DNA of 11,476 nucleotides from assembly GCA_002780205.1 (NCBI GenBank), contig PEVQ01000082.1:1-11476 (forward strand). Reading direction: 5' to 3'. Of this stretch, positions 1-6,922 are shown in pieces. The translations under genes were made by a program, and so were the position numbers. Origin of the DNA: Elusimicrobia bacterium CG06_land_8_20_14_3_00_38_11. GTDB taxonomy: Bacteria; Elusimicrobiota; UBA8919. The notes beneath the pieces were generated by a model. It saw only the letters and a list, made by a program, of their open reading frames with translations. It was not told the origin of the DNA and searched no databases. How positions within the stretch are numbered: position 1 is the first letter of the stretch; the number at the start of each line of letters is the position of its first letter.

Positions 1-2773
1 CACGGACATATTCTTTTACAGATGAAGTTGAAACTAAAAAATCTTTTTCTGTTTCGGTTTTAAGGTTAGAAATTAAGATTTTATTTGTTATTTCCGAATC
101 CAAAATTGAAAAAAGATATAAAATTTCTTTTTTGTTCTCGCTACCGATAGCACAAATTTGATTCCTTGCCCATATAATCGGTTTATCAGAAAAATGGAAA
201 TGGGACGGATTAGCATACGACCAAATAATCTTATATTTGCTGTCTAGTAAATTGTATTCTTGGTTATTTTTCAATAGTTTAATTGTCATTTGAGAATTGC
301 CAGTTCTAATGTTGGGCCAATATCCCTTATACTCCACAACTGTCAAAAATTTCCTATTAAGTTTAGGGTATTGATAATGTAAATCTTTGTTTGAAGGACT
401 TTGAAGAACTTTTCTTTCGTTAATATAATAACCGATATCAAAAAAGAATTTACTATTAAATTTTTGCATTGCTTGGTCGTGATCGTAATAAATTGAAATA
501 TCTGTCGAATTTTTTTGATATTCATTTTGAAATTTTATAAGGAATGTTCCTTGTTTAATAAAACTCCAGTTAGCGACATTTTTTAGTAAATCCGTTTGTA
601 AAACTTTTTTCTTGTCAATCTTTTTACCTGCTAAAATATTAGCAAGAGTATCCTCTATTGTATCTTCGCCATTTCTGTAATTTATAATATCAACTCCATG
701 GGTGTTTGTTGGTGGTTTTTTACTGACAACAAAAATTAAACTTGATGTTGAGATAACTTTTTTTTGGTTTACGCCACGACTGATAAAAAGATTTCTATTG
801 AAGGTAATAATTTTTTCAATAGTCGTAAAATTTGCCAAGTGATAACGTAACACATCATAATCTCCTGTTGTTAAAATGTTTTGTGGAATAATATAACAGA
901 GTTTTCCATTATCTTTAAGAAGTGCTAATCCAACAGCAACAAAAAAAGCATACAGATTTGGTTTTGGAGGTCGCTTTTTGCGGTTGTCAGGAATACTATG
1001 CAAATTTATTCCATAGATATTATTCAAATTTACTTTTGGTTTTACTTTACCCTGAAGCATTTTAAAAATTAAGATTTCTTGTTTGGAACATTCATTATAG
1101 CCAACATATGGCGGATTTGCTATAACATAATCAAATCTACGACGTGGAATACGATTATTCTTCAGACTTTCTTTCATTTCCTTTATGTCTTCGGATACAC
1201 GCATAAAACTATCAAATTCAGGTTCTTGAATTGCTAATCCCGGAAATATCATTTGAGCATCCGCTACACCGTTGCCCCCGTTTTTAACTCTAACATATTC
1301 ATCAACTTCTGTATTATCAATAGGTGTGCTTACGAATTCGGCGATACTATCATTCGTTAAAAACACCTTAATTTTTTTATCAACAGGATTATTATATTTT
1401 TCACTGATAATATAAGGAAGCATTCTCATAATAATATTCATCTCGGCAAGATAAAGCGGGAATTCCTCAATATCTAAACCAAAAACATTTTTGGTGACAA
1501 CTTCTTCTATTTTTTCTGAGGCATCTTTTGTAGCACTGCTGAATGATTGCATAATCTGGTCAACAGCACTATAAAGAAATGTTCCGCTTCCGCAAGATGG
1601 GTCAATTATTGAAAGTTTATCCGATTGGTCATTTTCTATTTTTCCTTTTATCTCTTTTTCTGTATAGCCGATTTGCTGAAGCATAAAATTGACAACGGCA
1701 GGGTCGGTAAAATACTGCCCTTTTTTTTCATCTTCATAGAGTTCTTTTAAGTAATTTTCATAGATAAAACCGAAGATTTCATTTTTGACATTTTCAAATC
1801 TATATTTTTTAATAAAGACAAAAATGTCAAGCCAGAGAGACACATCAGATAATTGATTTTCAACTTTGCGATAAAGTTGTTGGATTTTTTTAGAAATATA
1901 TTTTTGTTCTTCAAGAAAAGGACGATAAATGTTTTTAGAAATTTTTGCACTGATATTATCTATGATTGACAAGATATTTTTGTATTGCTTATTTTTAAGA
2001 CATTCATGGGTTTTCTTCACATATTCTAAATATTCTTTGCCAAAATTTTGGAATGCGTTATCAACCAACGCTTTATACAGAATAAACTGGATTATATAAG
2101 CATATGTAATTTCAGTCGCTTTTTTCTCTTTTGCTTTTTTATCAAGTCCGTTGAAATATCCTTCAACATTTAATTTTTCCTTAATACTTCTGATAAGTTT
2201 CGTTATATCTTCAAAAAATATCTGCCTGTTATTTTCAACATTCATTTTTTCTACATCTTTAAAAAGTGAAAGTTGTCCGAATGTTTCAAAGAAGGAAAGA
2301 TAATAATGTTCCGGTTTAATATACTCTTTCCAAAATTCCAGGAATGTTTTTGTTTCGTCAAAAATTTCTTTAAGGGTAAATGTGCGGTAAATATTATTAT
2401 TAAAAAATCGCCAAGTATAACCGTCGGTGAGAATCCCATATTTTCTGTCAAGGTCAATTTGATATTGGAAAAGTTGGTTTATGCCTGCTTGGATATTTGT
2501 GTATTGTTCAACTTCAACAGGAATTAGAATTTCAGGAGTGATAAATATTGCTACATCAACTCTTCTTTTTGATTTTGTTTTATATTCACAGATAAATTCG
2601 TCTTTTCTTTTTTCATTCGGAGTTGAGATTTTGCCTTCTTTAAGATTAAAAAGTTCTCCACATTCCAAGACATCTTTAACAAATTTTTGAACACCAGAGC
2701 CAACTTCTTGCGACTGATAATTTTCTTTTTCCTTATTCCAAAGTGATTTTAGTTGTATAATTGTCAATTCCAC
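1..2773 (-). CDS. Eco57I-like (type IIG) restriction-modification protein, 3' end outside window
   Basis: Probably a single-chain enzyme that methylates adenine N6 in a DNA target and cuts unmodified DNA. About 924 codons are open without a stop and run off the left edge. The N-terminus resembles a PD-(D/E)XK nuclease: D73, then E87-V-E89, then a QxxxY motif (Q100-Y104). A helical linker follows. The gamma-type N6-adenine methylase has GQYFTD at 352-357, motif I DPSCGSGTFL at 391-400, GLDIEEFPLYLAEMN from 432 and the catalytic NPPY at 553-556 (bases 1106-1117). The region after about residue 700 is presumably target recognition. The start is GTG at 2773, with AGAGG at 2780-2784 and an in-frame TAA just upstream. 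It lies 31 bases after dapF. Sampled lines look more AT-rich than the biosynthetic genes, suggesting acquisition. A PglX-type (BREX) methylase is less likely because of the nuclease-like N-terminus. Methylase certain; nuclease activity inferred. Confidence 0.88.
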   Translation of the reverse strand, partial: MELTIIQLKSLWNKEKENYQSQEVGSGVQKFVKDVLECGELFNLKEGKISTPNEKRKDEFICEYKTKSKRRVDVAIFITPEILIPVEVEQYTNIQAGINQLFQYQIDLDRKYGILTDGYTWRFFNNNIYRTFTLKEIFDETKTFLEFWKEYIKPEHYYLSFFETFGQLSLFKDVEKMNVENNRQIFFEDITKLIRSIKEKLNVEGYFNGLDKKAKEKKATEITYAYIIQFILYKALVDNAFQNFGKEYLEYVKKTHECLKNKQYKNILSIIDNISAKISKNIYRPFLEEQKYISKKIQQLYRKVENQLSDVSLWLDIFVFIKKYRFENVKNEIFGFIYENYLKELYEDEKKGQYFTDPAVVNFMLQQIGYTEKEIKGKIENDQSDKLSIIDPSCGSGTFLYSAVDQIMQSFSSATKDASEKIEEVVTKNVFGLDIEEFPLYLAEMNIIMRMLPYIISEKYNNPVDKKIKVFLTNDSIAEFVSTPIDNTEVDEYVRVKNGGNGVADAQMIFPGLAIQEPEFDSFMRVSEDIKEMKESLKNNRIPRRRFDYVIANPPYVGYNECSKQEILIFKMLQGKVKPKVNLNNIYGINLHSIPDNRKKRPPKPNLYAFFVAVGLALLKDNGKLCYIIPQNILTTGDYDVLRYHLANFTTIEKIITFNRNLFISRGVNQKKVISTSSLIFVVSKKPPTNTHGVDIINYRNGEDTIEDTLANILAGKKIDKKKVLQTDLLKNVANWSFIKQGTFLIKFQNEYQKNSTDISIYYDHDQAMQKFNSKFFFDIGYYINERKVLQSPSNKDLHYQYPKLNRKFLTVVEYKGYWPNIRTGNSQMTIKLLKNNQEYNLLDSKYKIIWSYANPSHFHFSDKPIIWARNQICAIGSENKKEILYLFSILDSEITNKILISNLKTETEKDFLVSTSSVKEYVR

Positions 2774-2779
2774 GATTTA

Positions 2780-2784
2780 CCTCT
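2780..2784 (-). promoter_or_regulatory. Ribosome binding site of the restriction-modification gene
   Basis: AGAGG on the minus strand, six bases before GTG at 2773. An in-frame TAA lies two codons upstream and the next in-frame ATG is over 170 codons downstream, so this site decides the unusual GTG start. Confidence 0.65.
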
Positions 2785-2804
2785 TTCTTCTCCAATTTTG
2801 GTAA

Positions 2805-3626
2805 TTATTTTTCTATTTTTCCTTCAAATACTACGGTGACTTTGCCTTCTAAAAAGGCGGTTTTACCGTCGTAATATACTTTTAAGGTTTCACCGCCTTG
2901 AGTTAGAACGCTTACGGGCGAGGAGACATATTTTTTCATAATTGAAATTACCGACGATGCAACAACTCCGGTTCCACAGGCGAGGGTTTCGGCTTCTACA
3001 CCCCTCTCATATGTTCTGACCTGGAGTTTGTTTTTGGCTAAAACTTTTACAAAATTGACATTTGTGCCTTCGGGCTGAAACTCCTTGTGCCACCTGATAG
3101 CCTTGCCTAAATGTTCAACTTTTATTTTTTTTATATCCTCGACAAAAATTACTGTGTGGGGAACGCCGGTATTGATAAAAGATGCGTTAAAATTTTGCCC
3201 GACGGCGGTTAGGTCAAAATCCAGCTTAAAATTTTTTGGCAGCGGCATTTTTATTTTTACAATATGAGACCCCGAAACAAGTCCGGGGTGACACTTCGTG
3301 CCATTTTTTATTTCTGCCGAGATTATACCGGCATCCGATTCAAAACTCATTTTTGATGGAGCGATTTTATTAAGATATGCAAAAAGCGAGATGCATCTGG
3401 CACCGTTTCCGCAAAAAGAGGCACGGCTTCCGTCGGAATTGTAATAAACCATTCTGAAATCAGCAGGTTTGAGACGGGTTTTTTCAACAAGCAAAAGCCC
3501 GTCCACACCTTCTATGTTACAGTATTTTTCGGCAAAAGCGGATGCGGTTTTAACAATTTTTTTTCTGTTATCAATAACTATAAAATCATTGCCGCTGCCC
3601 GACATCTTTGTAAAATTTATATTCAT
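2805..3626 (-). CDS. dapF: Diaminopimelate epimerase
   Basis: Converts LL-diaminopimelate to meso-diaminopimelate in the cytoplasm, feeding both peptidoglycan and the LysA reaction. It has 273 residues, usual for the family. The N-terminus FTKMSGSGNDFIVID is typical. The two active-site cysteines are present: C72 in NSDGSRASFCGNGARC and C217 in ETLACGTG. The PEGTNVNFV and YERGVEAET segments are also typical. It starts at ATG 3626, 25 bases after the lysA stop, with no strong ribosome site of its own because a repeat element fills that gap. An 11-residue in-frame insertion, CHPGLVSGSHI (residues 112-122), is encoded by a palindromic element between the first cysteine region and the KIKMPLP strand. 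It lies away from both catalytic motifs, so the enzyme is probably active. Confidence 0.96.
   Translation of the reverse strand: MNINFTKMSGSGNDFIVIDNRKKIVKTASAFAEKYCNIEGVDGLLLVEKTRLKPADFRMVYYNSDGSRASFCGNGARCISLFAYLNKIAPSKMSFESDAGIISAEIKNGTKCHPGLVSGSHIVKIKMPLPKNFKLDFDLTAVGQNFNASFINTGVPHTVIFVEDIKKIKVEHLGKAIRWHKEFQPEGTNVNFVKVLAKNKLQVRTYERGVEAETLACGTGVVASSVISIMKKYVSSPVSVLTQGGETLKVYYDGKTAFLEGKVTVVFEGKIEK
3261..3293 (-). repeat. 33-base palindromic element inserted in frame in dapF (copy 1)
   Basis: Minus strand reads TGTCA, then a 19-base core CCCCGGACTTGTTTCGGGG, then TCTCATATT. The core can fold with a CCCCG/CGGGG stem, extendable by one A-T pair. The 33 bases are exactly 11 codons, read as CHPGLVSGSHI in dapF. 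Its ends are identical to those of the copy at 3630-3662. In-frame palindromic elements of this sort are known in Rickettsia (RPE). Similar HPGLVSGS peptides recur in many annotated genomes, a point from memory and not checked. Confidence 0.85.
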
Positions 3627-3629
3627 AAT

Positions 3630-3662
3630 AATATGAGATTCTTCACTGCGTTCAGAATGACA
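3630..3662 (-). repeat. 33-base palindromic element at the lysA/dapF junction (copy 2)
   Basis: Minus strand reads TGTCA, core TTCTGAACGCAGTGAAGAA (imperfect palindrome, TTCT/AGAA outer arms), then TCTCATATT. Length and both ends match the copy in dapF. It overlaps the 3' end of lysA, supplying its last codons and TGA stop (3652-3654), and ends three bases before the dapF ATG. Read in the dapF frame it would give CHSERSEESHI, although translation is not expected there. Confidence 0.85.
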
Positions 3663-4863
3663 GATTTTCTCTTTTTCTTATTACCTTCCATTTTTTCCCT
3701 TCAACAAGAACTTCCGCCGGACGGGGACGCATATTGTAATTTGACGACATTGAATAGCCGTAAGCACCGGCGCATAAAATAGCAAGATAATCGCCCTCGG
3801 AAACTTTCGGCATTGGCCTGTCTTTTGCAAAAATATCGGACGATTCGCAAATGGGACCGACAATATCCCAATTGTATTTTTCGCCTTTTCTTAATGCAAT
3901 CGGAATAATATCGTGATACGCACCATACATCTCAGGACGCACCAAATCGTTCATTCCCGCGTCAACTATTAAAAAATTTTTCTTTGATGTTTTTTTGATG
4001 TAAATTATTTTTGTGACTAAAATGCCCGCAGCACCGATGATAAATCTGCCCGGCTCTAAAATTATTGTGTGATTTTCCGGAAGATTTGACATAATCGCTT
4101 GTGCATATTCCGCCGGAGTAATTATTTTTTCGTCTTTATATCTTATTCCGAGCCCGCCGCCCATATCAATATATCTAAGTTTTATTTTTGCATCGGAAAG
4201 TTTTTTGATATATCCGGAAACCTTTTTTGATGCAAGTTCAAATGAGCCCTTATCGGTTATTTGCGAACCGATGTGCAAATGAAGTCCGACGATTTTTATA
4301 TTTTTGAGTTCCTTCGCTAAAAGATAGCCCTCAAACGCTTCATCAAAACACAGCCCGAACTTGTTGTGGGAAAGCCCGGTTGTAATATGCGGATGGGTTT
4401 TGGCATCTATGTCAGGATTTATCCTGAAAGAAATTCCCGCAATTTTACCGAGTGATTTAGCAATTTTATCAATTCTAAAAAGTTCCGGGATTGACTCAAC
4501 ATTGAACATCAAGATATCTGACTTAATTGCTTCTTTGATTTCGTCATCTTTTTTCCCAACACCGGCAAACACAATTTTTTGAGAATTTACACCACAAGCC
4601 AATGCGAGTTTCAACTCGCCGACGGAAACGATATCTGCGCCGCAGCCTTTTTCGGCAAGAATTTTTAATATCTGCGGATTTTCATTTGCTTTCACCGCAT
4701 AACAAATTATGCGATTTACTTTACAAAATGCGCCGTCAAGGACTTTGTAATTTTCTAAAAGTTTCTTTTTCCCGTAGAGGTAAAACGGTGTGCCTACTTT
4801 AACCGCCGTATCAAAAACGGAAACATCGTCAATAAATAAAAGATTGTTTTTGTATTTCAGCAT
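3652..4863 (-). CDS. lysA: Diaminopimelate decarboxylase
   Basis: PLP enzyme decarboxylating meso-diaminopimelate to L-lysine, the last step of the pathway, in the cytoplasm. It has 403 residues with the fold-type III barrel first and a beta domain after. Visible motifs: K58 in YAVKAN (PLP lysine); HPHITTGLSHNKFG at 157-170; HLHIGSQ at 195-201; GGGLG at 235-239 and EPGR at 270-273 (PLP phosphate and substrate binding); GPICESSD with the catalytic Cys-Glu; and YNMRPRPAEV near the end. The start at ATG 4863 is fixed by AAAGGAG four bases upstream. The gene precedes dapF, which makes its substrate. Its last residues (LSF) and stop codon come from a palindromic repeat element, so the original C-terminus may have been slightly altered. 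Confidence 0.97.
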   Translation of the reverse strand: MLKYKNNLLFIDDVSVFDTAVKVGTPFYLYGKKKLLENYKVLDGAFCKVNRIICYAVKANENPQILKILAEKGCGADIVSVGELKLALACGVNSQKIVFAGVGKKDDEIKEAIKSDILMFNVESIPELFRIDKIAKSLGKIAGISFRINPDIDAKTHPHITTGLSHNKFGLCFDEAFEGYLLAKELKNIKIVGLHLHIGSQITDKGSFELASKKVSGYIKKLSDAKIKLRYIDMGGGLGIRYKDEKIITPAEYAQAIMSNLPENHTIILEPGRFIIGAAGILVTKIIYIKKTSKKNFLIVDAGMNDLVRPEMYGAYHDIIPIALRKGEKYNWDIVGPICESSDIFAKDRPMPKVSEGDYLAILCAGAYGYSMSSNYNMRPRPAEVLVEGKKWKVIRKRENLSF

Positions 4864-4867
4864 AATT

Positions 4868-4874
4868 CTCCTTT
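4868..4874 (-). promoter_or_regulatory. Strong ribosome binding site of lysA
   Basis: AAAGGAG on the minus strand, separated by AATT from the ATG at 4863. It is the best Shine-Dalgarno sequence in the window, fitting a gene that cannot rely on coupling across the 92-base gap after the MFS gene. Confidence 0.75.
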
Positions 4875-4883
4875 CAACGGTCT

Positions 4884-4936
4884 GATTACAGCGATTTATA
4901 GAAAACGATTACGGCGATGACCTTATCTCTGTAATC
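4884..4936. repeat. GATTAC-type repeats in the MFS-lysA spacer
   Basis: On the plus strand GATTACAGCGAT (4884-4895) is repeated directly as GATTACGGCGAT (4907-4918), and inversely as ATCTCTGTAATC (4925-4936). The outer inverted pair differs at one of 12 positions and could pair in the transcript, but no U-tract follows, so this is not a classic terminator. Together with the hairpin at 4961-4983 it fills the 92-base gap. A weak TATAAA lies inside it on the minus strand, without a good -35 box. Confidence 0.6.
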
Positions 4937-4955
4937 GGTGCTTTTATCGTTGTCA

Positions 4956-6083
4956 TCAGCGATTGTTGGGTTTTCCAACAATCTCAAAATATATTATTGA
5001 AATTAAAAATCCTATAAATACAAAAATAGATGCTGAAAAATATAATCCGAATTCGCCGAAGTTTTTATAAATTAGTCCCATAATCAAAGGGCCGGTGGCG
5101 TAACCGAAATCAAAAAATCCGCCGTATCCCGCCATAACCTGTGTTATGGAAAAATCTTTTCGTCTTTCTATGATAAGAACAAAAAGGTTGGGGTCTGTCA
5201 GCGCAAAACCTGTTCCGTACAGAAACCCGGAAACCAAAAGGAGCGGTAGCGATTTTGCAAAACCGACGGTAATAAAACTCAAAAACATAATAAGCATTCC
5301 CCATACTACAAATCTGCTCCTGTTATGAGCCGTATAATATCTGCCTAAATAAAGACGGAAAAATATTGTTGAGACGGAAAAAACAGTAAAAAATAACCCG
5401 TAGTCGCCTATAAACCTTTTTAATGCTACAAGCGGCAGGAAAACTGTGACCGAAGCATCTGCGAGAACTACGGAAAAAATTATAATTCCGGGAACAAATA
5501 AATCACGGCGAAAAAGTGTTGCAAAAAATCCGTGCTCGTCTTTTGAATGCAGTCCTGCATCATCTATAAAAAAACAGAAAAGTACGGCGAGCAAAAATAA
5601 AATTCCGGATATTAAAAACGGCGCAAAACCGCTCAATTTAGTCCCTATAAACGGCGCATAAAAACACGGAAACAAAAAAGCGACCGTATAAACGCTCAAC
5701 GCAAAACCCCGTTTTTCAGACGGTATAACTACGCCCATAAAAGACCAGACGCTGACAAAAAATAAAATAATGCCGACGCCGAAAAAAATTCTCAACACCA
5801 AAAGAGTCCTAAAACTTTCGGTGAAAAAATATGAAAACACTACGATTGAAAGAATTAAATCACCGAAGATCATTGATTTTTTAAGACCTATTTTACCGAT
5901 AAAAGAAGAGGAAATAGGACGCAATAAAACGGCTGCCATTGAGGTCGTGCCCATTAAAACACCCATCAGTGCAGGGCTATTCGTTACCTTCAAAAAATTA
6001 ACCGGCAGAATCGGAATTAATATGTCAATACCGGAAATAGAAAAGGTCGTCGCTAAAATAGCAAAAATAAAATTTTTGTTCAT
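4956..6083 (-). CDS. Major facilitator superfamily transporter, drug-efflux-like
   Basis: An inner-membrane secondary transporter of 375 residues with about 12 hydrophobic helices in two halves, split by a short charged loop near residues 175-190 (DDAGLHSKDEH). The loop after helix 2 (FIGKIGLKKSMIFGD) matches the MFS motif A position (G-x3-D-R-x-G-R-R) in degenerate form. RIFFGVG near helix 4 resembles motif B (RxxxGxG) of drug:proton antiporters. The substrate cannot be told from sequence. The ATG overlaps the TPR stop (ATGA), and there is no clear ribosome site, so it is probably translationally coupled. No membrane-fusion (EmrA-like) gene is in the window, so a three-part pump with the TolC-like protein upstream is unproven. 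Confidence 0.9.
   Translation of the reverse strand: MNKNFIFAILATTFSISGIDILIPILPVNFLKVTNSPALMGVLMGTTSMAAVLLRPISSSFIGKIGLKKSMIFGDLILSIVVFSYFFTESFRTLLVLRIFFGVGIILFFVSVWSFMGVVIPSEKRGFALSVYTVAFLFPCFYAPFIGTKLSGFAPFLISGILFLLAVLFCFFIDDAGLHSKDEHGFFATLFRRDLFVPGIIIFSVVLADASVTVFLPLVALKRFIGDYGLFFTVFSVSTIFFRLYLGRYYTAHNRSRFVVWGMLIMFLSFITVGFAKSLPLLLVSGFLYGTGFALTDPNLFVLIIERRKDFSITQVMAGYGGFFDFGYATGPLIMGLIYKNFGEFGLYFSASIFVFIGFLISIIYFEIVGKPNNR
4961..4983. repeat. Perfect 9-base hairpin at the 3' end of the MFS gene
   Basis: GATTGTTGG (4961-4969), five-base loop GTTTT, then CCAACAATC (4975-4983). It encodes the last residues (around VGKPNN) of the transporter. It is stable enough to form in RNA but is not followed by a run of U on the minus strand. 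It could limit 3' decay or separate envelope and lysine gene expression; that role is inference. Confidence 0.6.
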
Positions 6084-6922
6084 TGAATATGCTTAATGAG
6101 GGCGATTGATAGTTTTTTAGAAAGTGATTCTTCTTTACCGTTAATTAAAATATCTAAACTTTTTTTCGCGTTTGACAAATCATTTTTTTTCAGATAAGCG
6201 ACTGCTCTCAAAAAATACTCGTCGGCAAAGATAAAATCAGAAATCGCAATATCCGGATTTTTTTTAAGATTAATATAACCGTTTAAGATTTTGGAAGCGG
6301 CCATTGCGGTATTATGTTGTTTAACATCCTCATTATAATCTGTAAGAATATTTAACATCGCAAGTTTTAATTTTATTTCGTCGGTCGGACTTATAACCAA
6401 GACCTTTTTATAAAGTTCAATCGCCTGGGGATATTTACCCTGTTCGCTATAAATATCTGCAAGACCCGTTAATGACATGGTGTTGTTTTTTTCAAGTTCC
6501 GACGCTTTTCTGTAAAATTCCTCCGCCTGTTCATAAAGATATTTTGCTCTATAAACAATGCCCAAGCCGAGAAAAATTCTTATATCCTTTGAACCGTATT
6601 TTAATGCTTTATTGTATGAATCTATCGCTTCCTCTTTCATATCAGCCAGACGATAACTCTCACCGAGCCGCAAAAGAACATTTGGATTTTTTTTCTTAAG
6701 AGTTCTCGCTTCATTATAGCAATCAATAGCATAACTGTATTCACCGCGGAACAGATGTTCGTCGCCTTTTGAAATATAAAAATTAATCTTTTCCTTTTTG
6801 GATTTGGAGGCGGTAGTGTAACTAATTGCCGCTTTTTCTTCAGCGATTTTCTCCATATCGGAATAGAGGCAATTAAAAATTAAAAATTGAAAATTAAAAA
6901 TAAAAAAAATAAATTTTTTCAT
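6080..6922 (-). CDS. Exported tetratricopeptide-repeat protein
   Basis: A 280-residue protein with an N-terminal signal peptide (residues 1 to about 21, ending IFNCLYS) and four consecutive TPR units at roughly 46-79, 80-113, 114-147 and 148-181, each with the usual G/Y/A pattern (e.g. GEYSYAIDCYNEA, KEEAIDSYNKAL, EQAEEFYRKA, YPQAIELYKKVL). The C-terminal 100 residues are helical and carry one further degenerate TPR-like pair. TPR proteins are scaffolds, and the partner here is unknown; coupling by ATGA overlaps to the patatin and MFS genes suggests a joint envelope role. The hydrophobic core of the signal peptide is encoded by a heptanucleotide array. C18 might look like a lipoprotein cysteine, but IFNC is a poor lipobox. 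Confidence 0.88.
   Translation of the reverse strand: MKKFIFFIFNFQFLIFNCLYSDMEKIAEEKAAISYTTASKSKKEKINFYISKGDEHLFRGEYSYAIDCYNEARTLKKKNPNVLLRLGESYRLADMKEEAIDSYNKALKYGSKDIRIFLGLGIVYRAKYLYEQAEEFYRKASELEKNNTMSLTGLADIYSEQGKYPQAIELYKKVLVISPTDEIKLKLAMLNILTDYNEDVKQHNTAMAASKILNGYINLKKNPDIAISDFIFADEYFLRAVAYLKKNDLSNAKKSLDILINGKEESLSKKLSIALIKHIQ
6871..6898 (-). repeat. Heptanucleotide array (AATTAAA) in the TPR signal peptide
   Basis: On the plus strand four contiguous 7-base units: AATTAAA, AATTAAA, AATTGAA, AATTAAA, followed by a degenerate unit AATAAAA. They encode most of the hydrophobic core of the signal peptide. The odd unit places CAA (Gln12) where a perfect repeat would place TAA. Confidence 0.9.

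Noticed and set aside
1721..1728. A8 tract (and another at 758-765) in the restriction-modification gene as phase-variable sites
   Set aside because: Runs of this length are expected in so AT-rich a gene, and both are short for efficient slippage; too weak to claim.
1747..2690. Several 67-84 codon frames on both strands
   Set aside because: All lie inside the continuous restriction-modification frame and have no support of their own.
4895..4925. Promoter for lysA (minus-strand TATAAA)
   Set aside because: No acceptable -35 sequence at 16-18 bases, and the TATAAA lies inside repeats.
5770..6096. 108-codon plus-strand open frame
   Set aside because: Antisense to the MFS gene; its lysine/proline/isoleucine-rich product is what reading membrane-helix codons backwards produces.
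6866..6872. IFNC in the TPR (and TolC-like) signal peptide as a lipoprotein box
   Set aside because: Phe and Asn at the -2 and -1 positions do not fit a lipobox, and the same residues are explained by the shared repeat block; ordinary signal peptidase cleavage after S is likelier.
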